The notes beneath the pieces were generated by a model. The model did no database searches. It saw only the letters and a program-made list of their open reading frames with translations, and was not told where the DNA came from. The translations under genes were made by a program, and so were the position numbers. A DNA stretch of 64,000 nt from Candidatus Nitrotoga sp. SPKER. GTDB lineage: Bacteria; Pseudomonadota; Gammaproteobacteria; Burkholderiales; Gallionellaceae. Below are positions 54,473 through 62,663 of this stretch, one piece after another. Within the stretch, counting starts at the first letter, position 1; each line of letters starts with the position of its first letter. The stretch spans positions 104,713 through 168,712 of the forward strand of contig QFXG01000031.1 in assembly GCA_003402285.1 (NCBI GenBank). Reading direction: 5' to 3'.

Positions 54473-55543
54473 ATGCATCAAAGCATTGGTTCAACTCGTG
54501 CGCTCGTCAAAGAGCACGCAGAAGGAAGACCTGTTGCTACCTCCTTCGGGAGCGCTGCCACTGGTTTTCTGACGCTACCTTTCATTTCTCAGCACGTACC
54601 GGTTACTTCGGTGATTGATGAGGGTGATGGGAGATGGTTGCAGACGGCCAAGTTGTGTGCAGAGCTGGTTGAGGATGACGAACTCGTTATCCATGACAAG
54701 ACATCTGCGCGCGACATCATCGGTCAATCATTATCTGTGTGGGCTTCAAAACACTGCGCAGAGATACAAGTGCTGGATAAATTCGAGCTTGTCGCAAGTC
54801 TGGATCGAGATGCTTTCGGTCTGGATTACGAAGGTGAGCCAGAAAAGAAACTTCTGTACATCGGGTTTCAATCACAGCAAACAACGCCATACATCAACGT
54901 CAAGGCGAAAGTCGAGATGTTGGAGGCGGTGCATCCGGGTCTCGGTCGTACCGCAGTCAGTATCGCGGAATTGGCCGGTTATCGGACGTTCACGGTATTC
55001 ACACCGCAAGTGGCTCTTCATCACGCTTCATACCTGTACTGGTGTGGGACGGACAATGATGAAGATTTCAAAGAAGAGGTGGGTGTAATTGGTGATGAGG
55101 GCGAGCTTGACGAAGATACATTGTTGCCAAGCCAGTTCTTAGCATCATTTCCAAGCTACCTCGTCAGCGGCGAAGGGCTTGAACGTGATGTTATTCAACG
55201 TATCGCAACCAGCACGGAAACGGTGGGTGAAACGGCGCGGGTCATCTTGTCCGTCATGGACTTGATCGAACGGGATGCCAGATTGCCTTACCTGAATAAC
55301 TTTTATGGGGAGCCGGTCTTCTTTTCCTGCTACATGGGGACAGGTGACGACATGCTGGGTCGTGTGATTGATGACTTTTATCAAAGCACGAGCGACGGCG
55401 GTGAGTACACCGACATGTATGGAGTGGCGGAAGTCGCATTCAACAAGAGGGCTTTCCTGAAATGGAAGTCCGAAATGGAGAAAGGCTTCGCGCTCTACAC
55501 ACAACTTGATCGCCTGATGCGCTGCATCGGTGATGTTCAATAA
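54473..55543 (+). CDS. PRTRC system protein F
   Basis: A 356-aa soluble protein with a GAGGAG ribosome site. The family is recognised by position and by stretches such as FLTLPFISQHVPVTSVID, LLYIGFQSQQTTPYINVKAK and YLYWCGTDNDEDF. No catalytic motif is evident. It belongs to the coupled F-B-A-ThiF run; protein B starts 10 bases after its stop. Confidence 0.78.
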   Translation: MHQSIGSTRALVKEHAEGRPVATSFGSAATGFLTLPFISQHVPVTSVIDEGDGRWLQTAKLCAELVEDDELVIHDKTSARDIIGQSLSVWASKHCAEIQVLDKFELVASLDRDAFGLDYEGEPEKKLLYIGFQSQQTTPYINVKAKVEMLEAVHPGLGRTAVSIAELAGYRTFTVFTPQVALHHASYLYWCGTDNDEDFKEEVGVIGDEGELDEDTLLPSQFLASFPSYLVSGEGLERDVIQRIATSTETVGETARVILSVMDLIERDARLPYLNNFYGEPVFFSCYMGTGDDMLGRVIDDFYQSTSDGGEYTDMYGVAEVAFNKRAFLKWKSEMEKGFALYTQLDRLMRCIGDVQ

Positions 55544-55553
55544 AGGAGGCATC

Positions 55554-56291
55554 ATGCAAATTCAAGCAGCATGCGTGTCTGGCGCACAGAAGTTGTACGG
55601 AATGTCACACGCGATCCTGTTGTATGGCGAACGCGGCGGGCAGACAGTATTCGCTTCAGTGCATGACATTCAAACAAGCAACGATGGCGTAGCAACCATC
55701 GCAGCGGGTACACCGGTCTCCAAGACCGGCCTCGTGAAGATGATGCAAACCCTCGTGCCGGAGGATTATGCGCCGGCAGAGTTGTTAGGGAATCACATCC
55801 TCGCCAAAGGGAGCGACTACCTTGGGTGGTACTGCAAACCCCAGAAGCGTCAGGTGTGGTTCAAGAACGATGAAGTTGGGCAAGATGTAAGCGCAAATAC
55901 CCATCAACCTGGGCTGGTGTTCATCACCGGCAAGGGACATTGGTATGTGTTCGCCGTCAAAGGCAGCAAGCGTCCAACATCAAGCACGCCACTGTATGTG
56001 GCTCCATACCTCAACGTTTGGAAAGGTGGCAGCATCTGTACTGGCAACATCGAAACGCCGAAGGGCAAATTGAAGTTCAATACGGAAGCATGGGAAGAGG
56101 CTTTTTTCCGAAGCTACTTCACCCATCCGAACGTCCACGAAAAAGATGCACTGACAAAATATCGCGGCGGCATCTTTGCGTTGTGGCGTGCGCTGATGAA
56201 AGGCCGGACATTCCCGACTGAATCATTGGTGCGCGCTGGTGAGACGCTTGGTCAGGCATTTGAAAGGACGGTGAAGCATGGACAGTCGTGA
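55554..56291 (+). CDS. PRTRC system protein B
   Basis: A 245-aa protein. ATG 55554 follows AAAGGAGG, and the track start lies inside gene F. Recognised by ILLYGERGGQTVFASVHDI, PGLVFITGKGHWYVFAVKG and YVAPYLNVWKGGSICTGN. It overlaps protein A by 14 bases. In several PRTRC cassettes B, A and the ThiF protein are adjacent, suggesting a JAB/E1-like pathway with B as a partner; that is inference. Confidence 0.8.
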   Translation: MQIQAACVSGAQKLYGMSHAILLYGERGGQTVFASVHDIQTSNDGVATIAAGTPVSKTGLVKMMQTLVPEDYAPAELLGNHILAKGSDYLGWYCKPQKRQVWFKNDEVGQDVSANTHQPGLVFITGKGHWYVFAVKGSKRPTSSTPLYVAPYLNVWKGGSICTGNIETPKGKLKFNTEAWEEAFFRSYFTHPNVHEKDALTKYRGGIFALWRALMKGRTFPTESLVRAGETLGQAFERTVKHGQS

Positions 56292-56901
56292 CGTTGCGCT
56301 GCAAAGCGTGATGCCCACGGTAATGATGCCACGCTACTCTGAACTGAAAGAACTGGCCACGGCAGGTGATCGCATTTTGATGGCCGCCAACGGTGTCTGG
56401 CTGGAAGTTTGCCGCGCATGGTTGTATGCGCGCGTGCTGGTCGCAAAGCCTTCAATCATCCCGGTTCCATACGGGCAAGTGAGTGAGGTAATGCGGTTCG
56501 GCTTTGGCAAGCTGCCAATGGCGATGGTCGCTCAATTTATCGAGCAGGCCAGAGCCAGATGCCCAAACGAGTGTGCTGCTTGGGTCGTCTGGAATCAACG
56601 GACGAACGAGTGGAGGCTGATGATGCTTGAAGAGACATCGGTCGGGCCTGGTCATGTCAACGTCAACCTGCCAACACTGGAGGAAGACGAACACATGGTC
56701 ATGGATTTGCATTCGCATGGGCTGACAGAGGCGTTCTTTTCCAGAACGGACAACAAAGATGATCGAGGTGCGACAAAAATAGCCGGAGTCATTGGAAATC
56801 TTGATAAGCCGGAGGTGACAGCATCATTTCGCCTCTGTGCGAACGGGATGTTTGTGTCACTTCCATTTGATAGTCCGCAAGGGCAGGAAGGAACCACATG
56901 A
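56278..56901 (+). CDS. PRTRC system protein A, JAB/JAMM-like
   Basis: A 207-aa protein whose C-terminal half has the JAMM arrangement DLHSHGLTEAFFSRTDNKDD (His-x-His, then Ser and Asp). A glutamate earlier in the domain would complete the metal site. JAMM proteins are isopeptidases acting on ubiquitin-like tails. It overlaps the ThiF gene by four bases, an E1-plus-JAB pairing seen in ubiquitin-like bacterial operons. Confidence 0.82.
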   Translation: MDSRDVALQSVMPTVMMPRYSELKELATAGDRILMAANGVWLEVCRAWLYARVLVAKPSIIPVPYGQVSEVMRFGFGKLPMAMVAQFIEQARARCPNECAAWVVWNQRTNEWRLMMLEETSVGPGHVNVNLPTLEEDEHMVMDLHSHGLTEAFFSRTDNKDDRGATKIAGVIGNLDKPEVTASFRLCANGMFVSLPFDSPQGQEGTT

Positions 56902-57713
56902 TCCATAACATCGAATCACGCCTGCTCACGCGGGCGGTAAAGGTGGTGTTGGTTGGTGCTGGTGGCACCGGTTCTCACGTCTTACGACGGCTGTCCAACA
57001 TGCACCTGGCAATGGTCGAACTGGGGCATCCTGAAGGTTTGGATGTCTTGGTTTTAGATCCAGACACTGTGTCTAAAACCAACGTCGGTCGGCAGAATTT
57101 CTGGCCATCCGATGTTGGGCAGCCAAAGGCCGAAATTCTGGTCAACCGCTGCAATATGTTGATGCAAACGGGATGGCAGGCTGAAATTGCGAAAGTCACT
57201 GACGATTCGCGGTTCAACTCCCAGCCGGACATTGTGATCGGGTGCGTCGATAACAGGAAAGGCAGGGCAGCGATACTCAAAGCGCTCAAGCGCAGCGTGT
57301 ACCGCGCATCCTGCTACTACTTGGACATCGGCAATCGCGAACATGATGGTCAAGTGGTGCTGGGCGAGATCTTCGGTGAGAGCTTCAAACGGGAACATCG
57401 TTTGCCTCACATCGCCGATCTTTACCCTGACATCATCGACGGGTCGCTGGATGCTACAGACGATACGCCCAGTTGCAGCTTGGCTGAAGCGTTGGAGAAA
57501 CAATCGCTGTTCATCAACGACACGATGGCGAATGCGGCTTGCAACTTGTTGTGGGAGCTTTTTCGTTATGGACGGCTCACGCATCACGGCCAATTCGTCA
57601 ACATCAAGTCAGGGCGCGTAACGCCCTTGGCCATCGATCCCGAAGCGTGGAAGCGCTTTGGCTACGATGAGAATGCAAAACAAAAGCGGTGCAGTAAGGC
57701 CGCGAAGAAGTAG
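56898..57713 (+). CDS. PRTRC system ThiF-family (E1-like) protein
   Basis: A 271-aa adenylating enzyme. Rossmann motif VLVGAGGTGSHVLRRL (Gly-rich 20-25), VLVLDPDTVSKTNVGRQNFW and IGCVDNRKGRAAIL match the ThiF/MoeB/E1 fold. ThiF-like enzymes adenylate the C-terminus of ubiquitin-like proteins. No ubiquitin-like partner or E2 is obvious in the cassette. Last gene of the PRTRC run; an inverted repeat follows. Confidence 0.88.
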   Translation: MIHNIESRLLTRAVKVVLVGAGGTGSHVLRRLSNMHLAMVELGHPEGLDVLVLDPDTVSKTNVGRQNFWPSDVGQPKAEILVNRCNMLMQTGWQAEIAKVTDDSRFNSQPDIVIGCVDNRKGRAAILKALKRSVYRASCYYLDIGNREHDGQVVLGEIFGESFKREHRLPHIADLYPDIIDGSLDATDDTPSCSLAEALEKQSLFINDTMANAACNLLWELFRYGRLTHHGQFVNIKSGRVTPLAIDPEAWKRFGYDENAKQKRCSKAAKK

Positions 57714-57727
57714 GTAGTTAGCAACGA

Positions 57728-57757
57728 GTCCCATCCGCGACGTTTGCGGATAGGGAC
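57728..57757 (+). terminator. Stem-loop after the ThiF gene
   Basis: GTCCC-ATCCGC and GCGGAT-AGGGAC form an 11-bp stem (one bulged T) 14 bp after the ThiF stop. No T-run follows; it may be a terminator or the first element of leader p. Confidence 0.45.
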
Positions 57758-57774
57758 ACGATGAACCCCCTTGT

Positions 57775-57867
57775 TGGAAATAGCCATCAGGGGGCTTCAC
57801 TAAGTCATTGCAGGCTTAGTGAAGCCCCTGTTTGGCTTCTTCACCAACAACACAAAGGAGATTCATC
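57775..57867 (+). promoter_or_regulatory. Diverged leader, copy p, with a 14-bp perfect stem
   Basis: GGGGCTTCACTAAG (57791-57804) and CTTAGTGAAGCCCC (57815-57828) form a perfect 14-bp stem with a 10-nt loop, followed by TGTTTGGCTTCTT and then AAAGGAG before ATG 57868. CCCCCTtg and caGGGGG offer an overlapping alternative stem. The layout matches the other leaders, with different sequence. Confidence 0.55.
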
Positions 57868-58023
57868 ATGCCGTTATCTGCTGAAATGCGCGAATTTTTT
57901 GACAAGGTGGCCAAGAAGAACTTTTCCTTGGCTTGCGATGTGTACCATGCTCTTGCGACTGGGGAAGAAATAACACCCAGCCTGCGAGCCAAGGTACAAG
58001 AGGCATTGCGTCTTTCACGTTAA
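57868..58023 (+). CDS. 51-aa hypothetical protein
   Basis: A small, mostly helical protein (MREFFDKVAKKNFSLACDVY, then SLRAKVQEALRLSR). ATG 57868 follows AAAGGAG; the track start is upstream in the leader. It has its own leader and a strong terminator, so it is an independent unit. Unknown family. Confidence 0.6.
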   Translation: MPLSAEMREFFDKVAKKNFSLACDVYHALATGEEITPSLRAKVQEALRLSR

Positions 58024-58048
58024 TGTGGGGCGCAACGAAAAAGGAGAG

Positions 58049-58076
58049 CCAGCGCATTCGTGCGCTGGTTTTTTTT
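58049..58076 (+). terminator. Intrinsic terminator
   Basis: CCAGCGC-attcgt-GCGCTGG followed by eight Ts: a textbook rho-independent terminator, 26 bp after the 51-aa gene. It ends the leader-controlled maintenance block. Confidence 0.88.
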
Positions 58077-58090
58077 CGAATGTTTATCAA

Positions 58091-58318
58091 TCAGCTCTGC
58101 TCAATCAATCGAGCAATATCTCCACGGCAACCTGAACAAACGCCGACCAGCAACAAGTCTCCGGCTTTGACTACTCCAGAAAAATTGGTGATCGTGACTG
58201 CGTGGCCACATTTGCCGCACCAGACACTGGAGAGCAGTTTTTTGCGTGCGTCAGGTGGAATGGCTGCCCACAACTTGGCTGCGGGATCATTAAATTTGGG
58301 GATGGATTCGGTGGGCAT
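58091..58318 (-). CDS. Small zinc-ribbon hypothetical protein
   Basis: A 75-aa protein with two CxxC pairs, CGKCGH and CSGCRG, typical of a zinc ribbon, after KLWAAIPPDARKKLLSSVW. I recall this as a common conserved hypothetical of proteobacterial elements. It is convergent with the maintenance block. Function unknown. Confidence 0.7.
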   Translation of the reverse strand: MPTESIPKFNDPAAKLWAAIPPDARKKLLSSVWCGKCGHAVTITNFSGVVKAGDLLLVGVCSGCRGDIARLIEQS

Positions 58319-58528
58319 GACAAATTATAAAGAAAATATTGGTCAGAGTGGTTGTCAATTCTAGGCATGGTGAATTAAGAATTCGCTATTCGCAAATTGC
58401 CAAAACTGTTGCGTGAGCAGCTGAGCTCGCTGAATCTGGTTTATATCTGATGGACAATGTCACTATCCTTTAATGCTAAACTTCAAATCACTGCATGGTG
58501 CAGTAGCCAACTACGGAGAATAAATCAC

Positions 58529-58813
58529 ATGAACCGCAAAGAACTGATCGACGCCCTGGCAACAAAGACAGGCAGCACCAAGGCTGACGCTGACCGCAAC
58601 ATTGCAGCACTGATTGACATCATCACCACCACACTCAAGAAGGGCGACAACATCGCACTGGTCGGTTTCGGTACATTCGAGGTACGCAAGCGCGCAGCGC
58701 GCAATGGTCGCAACCCAGCAACAGGCGCGGCACTGAAGATTAAGGCATCCAAGGCACCAGCATTCAAGGCCGGCGCTACTCTCAAGGCTGCTGTGAACGG
58801 CGGAAAGAAATAA
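58529..58813 (+). CDS. HU-family DNA-binding protein
   Basis: A 94-aa histone-like protein. ATG 58529 follows GGAGA; the track frame starts 24 codons early. Helices MNRKELIDALATKTG and GDNIALVGFGTFEVRKR are followed by the DNA-binding arm NGRNPATGAALKIKASKAPA. It bends DNA non-specifically and may compensate for or replace host HU/IHF in element functions. A short ACTGCA-tgg-TGCAGT dyad lies just upstream (58491-58505). Confidence 0.92.
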   Translation: MNRKELIDALATKTGSTKADADRNIAALIDIITTTLKKGDNIALVGFGTFEVRKRAARNGRNPATGAALKIKASKAPAFKAGATLKAAVNGGKK

Positions 58814-58893
58814 ATACCCCACAAGCAACTGCTGGGGCATCTTGGTGGTTGCGTTTCTGAATGTCGGCTTCGGGGCTGTGTGGCAATGAAACC

Positions 58894-59148
58894 ATGAAGG
58901 AAATCCTACAGTACCTGATAAAACATGGGGAACGGCTGGACACGGACATCGCTGAAGCTACAGGTATCTCACTTGCCACCGTGCGTTTGCAGTTAGCAGA
59001 ACTTGTTGCCAAATGTGAAGTTGTGGCGTGCCATTCAATCAGGTTTAAGAATGACAAGAAAATCGAGGGAACAATTTACAGGGTAGCTGGATATACACCT
59101 CCAGCATCGCCGGGCAGGAAATCGAAAACACAGTTGAAGTTATCGTAG
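58894..59148 (+). CDS. Small winged-helix transcriptional regulator-like protein
   Basis: An 84-aa protein (the track starts 11 codons earlier at 58861; neither start has a strong ribosome site). The pattern EILQYLIKHGERLDTDIAEA, GISLATVRLQLAEL and then a wing-like strand is a winged-helix DNA-binding domain. A C-terminal basic tail follows. Likely a regulator; target unknown. Confidence 0.65.
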   Translation: MKEILQYLIKHGERLDTDIAEATGISLATVRLQLAELVAKCEVVACHSIRFKNDKKIEGTIYRVAGYTPPASPGRKSKTQLKLS

Positions 59149-59173
59149 ATGAACCCCAATCCAACTTCATCCA

Positions 59174-59710
59174 TTAATGTAAAATTGTCGGCGGCTCGTC
59201 GTTTTCCTTCTTGGGCAGCAGGTGCATAAATCGGCCTTCAACTTCCTTGAAATAGCGGAACTCGACTACCCCAATTGTCCGTTTCTTTTTGGAAATCCCC
59301 TTGGGCTTGATCAGCGGTTGTGCGGCCCACACCCCACGCCTCGTTTCCAGCGTAAACGAGCACGTGTCTATCGCGTAGGGCGAGGCGCCTATGCTTCCGT
59401 ACTTGTCGAGGATCGCGTTCATCTGAGGTATTTTGTTTGGCCGAAGCGTCCATGCTTCCATAATCGCGAACACAAAATCAGCATCCAATGCCAACGCCGC
59501 TGACTTTATCATCCGCGCAGATTGATCTTTGTCCACGACGCTTTCAGGATGAATCATCACCGGGATAACTTCTTTGGTGGTCAGATTGCCAACGAAGGCG
59601 AATGCCTGAAGTTTTTCACCGGCCTCCAGAAAGCCTCGCGCCTTGTCGATCAGCGAACTGATGATGTCCATGTACGCTTGCGGTGGGGTGCTAATGGGTG
59701 CCTCAATCAT
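59174..59710 (-). CDS. Hypothetical protein
   Basis: A 178-aa soluble protein. The track begins at GTG 59731, but ATG 59710 has an AGGA ribosome site and overlaps the stop of the upstream pseudogene by four bases (ATGA), so it is preferred. Features: AYMDIISSLIDKARGFLEAG, then VFAIMEAWTL and RRTIGVVEFRYFKEVEGR-type strands. Unrecognised family. Confidence 0.6.
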   Translation of the reverse strand: MIEAPISTPPQAYMDIISSLIDKARGFLEAGEKLQAFAFVGNLTTKEVIPVMIHPESVVDKDQSARMIKSAALALDADFVFAIMEAWTLRPNKIPQMNAILDKYGSIGASPYAIDTCSFTLETRRGVWAAQPLIKPKGISKKKRTIGVVEFRYFKEVEGRFMHLLPKKENDEPPTILH

Positions 59711-60018
59711 TTTTTCCTCAATATTTGCCACCGGTCGTGCAAACCGGGGAACGTGCGGTGATGTTCGCTGAGTGCCAGCGTATAGGCGTTGAGGCGTTCG
59801 AAATCGGCGCTGAGCACATCGAAAAACTCCTTGGTCGCCGTGTTGCCGCCTTTCTCTTAGCCTTCGAGAATCATAACCTGTCCGGAGCGCATCGCGTGAG
59901 CGACCTGTTAGCCGAACGGCGTGTCGAGGTTCGGCCAGATCAGCACCACCATGTCGAAACTGCCTGGCAGCAGCGCAACAGCATCACCATGGTGATCAAG
60001 GCGAAACACGGATCGCAT
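59707..60018 (-). pseudogene. Degenerate gene with two in-frame TAA codons
   Basis: The minus strand from ATG 60018 reads MRSVFRLDHHGDAVALLPGS, FDMVVLIWPNLDTPFG, TAA, QVAHAMRSGQVMILEG, TAA, EKGGNTATKEFFDVLSADFE and then HHRTFPGLHDRWQ in one frame to TGA 59707. Both TAAs are one base from a sense codon (CAA and GAA would fit). The coding character on either side is good, so it was a gene of about 103 codons coupled to the next gene by ATGA. Not in the ORF track. Family unknown. Confidence 0.6.
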
Positions 60019-60111
60019 GGGATAACCGCGCTTCTAGTCGCGAGGTTGCTTATAGGTAAGCAATGGATTGGGCAGAGATGCGAAGTACATCATAGCCGAT
60101 CACGTTACCCA

Positions 60112-60157
60112 AAAAGTGTCATTCCTGATAACTCTTATTATCAGGAATGGCACTTTT
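60112..60157. repeat. 20-bp inverted repeat (19 of 20 paired)
   Basis: AAAAGTGTCATTCCTGATAA and TTATCAGGAATGGCACTTTT are complementary at 19 of 20 positions (one G-T) around a 6-nt loop. It ends 127 bp before the small ORF at 60284. It could be an operator, a terminator or the relic of a mobile element end. Confidence 0.55.
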
Positions 60158-60283
60158 CGCGACCAAGTCGGCAGCGCGCATTTACACTGACTACGAAGCC
60201 ATATAAAAATACACAGAAACATGCTGTGAACCAGCCAGATATTGCGATAGCATGGCGCACCAACCACGCAAGAAGAAAAAAAT

Positions 60284-60544
60284 ATGGACAAACTACTGGA
60301 GGGGCTGGAACGCCATGAGCGGATGGCAAACATCATCGCTCAACAACCCGAATACATCAGGGATGACATTGCAAGCCTTGTGAAGGATGAGCAGAAGCCA
60401 GGATCGTTTGGTGATCTGATCAAGCGTTCCGTTGAACTGGCAGGTGCTCACAATGAGTTTCAAGGCTCGAACGTGGTATCGATGATCGGCAGGTGCTCCA
60501 GAAATAATGACGGACGCGGTCATGCTACTTGTCCGAGTAACTGA
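60284..60544 (+). CDS. Small hypothetical protein
   Basis: An 86-aa protein, helical at the N-terminus (LLEGLERHERMANIIAQQPE, then DLIKRSVELAGAHN). The last 25 residues look unstructured and may be out of the original frame. AAGAAAAAAAT precedes ATG 60284, a weak ribosome site. No family recognised; it could be a truncated gene. Confidence 0.4.
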   Translation: MDKLLEGLERHERMANIIAQQPEYIRDDIASLVKDEQKPGSFGDLIKRSVELAGAHNEFQGSNVVSMIGRCSRNNDGRGHATCPSN

Positions 60545-60983
60545 GTTGCAGCGTTTATTTCCGCACCATGTCGACAGAGCACCCACAGTACGTCCCCAGA
60601 GCATTTGCCAATCGCTAACTGCGCCGATCTTGTTGGCCACAGCGCCTACAGTACGTCTTTGGGGGCGGGCTCTGGAAAGGGTGGCAGCAGAACGCCAGTC
60701 CCTACGGTACGATATCGTACCCAACAACAGTTTGATTGCAACTGCTTTGCGAATACAATTATGACCTACCAGCTAGGTTCAGGTGTTGGTAATCTGGGCC
60801 TTAAATAGCCATAGCAAAGTAGTATTTTCGAACATGGTACAAGCAATGGTATTATCAAGTTTCTAAAATAAAATTACCTGTAAAATCAATTTGATGAGTG
60901 TCTAGTTTACAATTGAGTGGGAATAATTTAGCCTGTTCGAAGGCTTATCGAGCGCTATCAAAAAAACAATAGGAATACATTGA
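60545..60983. other. Intergenic region with palindrome and spaced repeats
   Basis: No credible gene. CC(C/T)AC(A/G)GTACG occurs three times on the plus strand (60582, 60645, 60701). The third copy runs into the perfect 16-bp palindrome GGTACGATATCGTACC (60706-60721). From about 60780 the sequence becomes A+T-rich up to the GGDEF gene, consistent with a junction between element and chromosome, but no attachment site could be fixed. Confidence 0.5.
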
Positions 60984-62663
60984 TTAGATAAAACCCACAG
61001 CCTCAGCTGTAGGCGCATCCGAGACTACCACCTGATTGCGTCCGGCATGCTTGGCATTATAAAGAGCCTTGTCAGATGCCTCAATTAATTTGGTAACATC
61101 CCGAAACTGAGATATATCAGCGATCCCACAACTAAATGTAACGCTAAATTCTTTTCCATCCGCGAGATAACGCAAATTGGAGAAATTCTTACGTATCGTA
61201 TCCAAGACTTGTAGTGCCGCCGTTCTATCAACATTAACCAAGACTACCGCAAATTCTTCCCCTCCATATCGTCCGACCAAGTCACTCGCGCGCAATCGCT
61301 GTTTAAGCAACCGCGCAAGGCTTTTAATTATACGATCCCCAATAGGATGACCATAGGCATCATTAATCTGCTTGAAGTGATCAATGTCGATCATCGCAAA
61401 AGCCAAAGGTATCCCATGCCGTTTTGACCGAACAACTTCGCGATCCAACTCGTCCTTTATAGCAGTGTGATTAAACAATCCGGTCAAACTATCGCGCAAC
61501 ACGAGAGAACGTAGAATAAGGGAGCGTTGTATACGGCTATTTACCGAAGAAATCAGATGTTGTGGTTGTATTGGTTTGGCAAGAAAATCATCACCGCCTA
61601 AGCTCATAGCAACCAACTGCTTGTCGAGATCGATTTCGGCCGAAAGAAATACTATCGGAATGCTGACAAAGGCATCAAGTTGTCGAATAACCTTAGCTAA
61701 ATCCATTCCATTGTATTCCGGCATATACAGATCGATCAAGATCAAATCGGGAGCAAACTCAAGTAAAACTTTAATCAAATTAAGCGGGTTATGAACTACC
61801 ATTGGCACCATTCCAGCTTGTTCCAGTACCGTAGCATAGTAGGCGGCAAGTGATTCCGAATCATCAATGATCATGACACGGTATGGCACAGTTGTTAAAG
61901 TCGATGTCAAAGCATCGAGCTTATCGATCAGTTTGCCAATATTTATTGGTTTACTTAAATAGGCGATGCCACCCGCACGTGCGGCTTCAAGTCTTATCAC
62001 AAATTCATCGTGTACCGTGATAAAAATTACAGGGAATGGCGTATCTCGTCCTGCTTGAATTTCCTTTATGACCTCAACTCCACCCAAGCTATTATCGGGA
62101 AAAGAAATGTCAGTCAATATCACCGCGTCAGCAGTTCGCTGCATGGCAACCCGAAAATCGGCCAGCGTATAAAACACTGTAACTTCATAACCAAAATAGC
62201 CGAGTTGAACTTTCAGTTCCTCTGCCTGCTCGGGATCATCCTCCAATAAAAAAATGTGACGAGGACTGCGAGCATCATAGTTGGGTGGCGCAATTGCGAT
62301 CGAACCAGCTTGGTCATTAAACAAAGTTTCTCTGTAAATAGCCACTTGACGTAGCTCACGCATCAATTTCTGTATATGCTGATATTGCTCTTCACTCAAT
62401 GCTGTTTTTATCTGAATAACTTGCTTTAAATATTCTTCCAGATTACGTGCCGCATCACTGAGTAAAACAAACCCAAAGGTTTTTCCTGACCCGGTCAAGC
62501 TATGCACCATGCGATACAAGATTTGAAAACCCTCCCCATCCCAACTATTCTGAGACAACTGCTCCCACATCTCTTCGATATGTTTAAGTTTTTCAGGTAA
62601 TTGTACGGCGTAGGCATCGCATAGACGTTCTAATTTTGATTGTAATACGTTTGGATCAGTCAT
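60984..62663 (-). CDS. Hpt-REC-REC-GGDEF diguanylate cyclase
   Basis: A 559-aa signalling protein. ATG 62663 overlaps the upstream regulator stop (ATGA); the track adds four codons. An Hpt domain with His54 (MVHSLTGSGKTFG) precedes two receiver domains (FLLEDDPEQ with ILTDISFP; MIIDDSES with LILIDLYMPEYNG). A C-terminal GGDEF domain has GGEEF (467-471) and the product-inhibition site RASD five residues before it. It should make c-di-GMP under phosphorelay control. Probably chromosomal. Confidence 0.9.
   Translation of the reverse strand: MTDPNVLQSKLERLCDAYAVQLPEKLKHIEEMWEQLSQNSWDGEGFQILYRMVHSLTGSGKTFGFVLLSDAARNLEEYLKQVIQIKTALSEEQYQHIQKLMRELRQVAIYRETLFNDQAGSIAIAPPNYDARSPRHIFLLEDDPEQAEELKVQLGYFGYEVTVFYTLADFRVAMQRTADAVILTDISFPDNSLGGVEVIKEIQAGRDTPFPVIFITVHDEFVIRLEAARAGGIAYLSKPINIGKLIDKLDALTSTLTTVPYRVMIIDDSESLAAYYATVLEQAGMVPMVVHNPLNLIKVLLEFAPDLILIDLYMPEYNGMDLAKVIRQLDAFVSIPIVFLSAEIDLDKQLVAMSLGGDDFLAKPIQPQHLISSVNSRIQRSLILRSLVLRDSLTGLFNHTAIKDELDREVVRSKRHGIPLAFAMIDIDHFKQINDAYGHPIGDRIIKSLARLLKQRLRASDLVGRYGGEEFAVVLVNVDRTAALQVLDTIRKNFSNLRYLADGKEFSVTFSCGIADISQFRDVTKLIEASDKALYNAKHAGRNQVVVSDAPTAEAVGFI

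Noticed and set aside
54366-54572. 68-codon plus-strand ORF between PRTRC C and F
   Set aside because: It covers leader o and runs 100 bases into protein F in another frame; no family character. The region is better read as leader plus the AAGGC-ttaa-GCCTT dyad.
35332-57867. Integron attC-like cassette array interpretation
   Set aside because: The repeats lack the RYYYAAC/GTTRRRY core pair, each ends in a ribosome site joined to the next ATG, and no integron integrase is present.
59698-60318. 206-codon plus-strand ORF
   Set aside because: It is antisense to the pseudogene and runs over the inverted repeat; its His/Arg-rich translation looks like a shadow frame.
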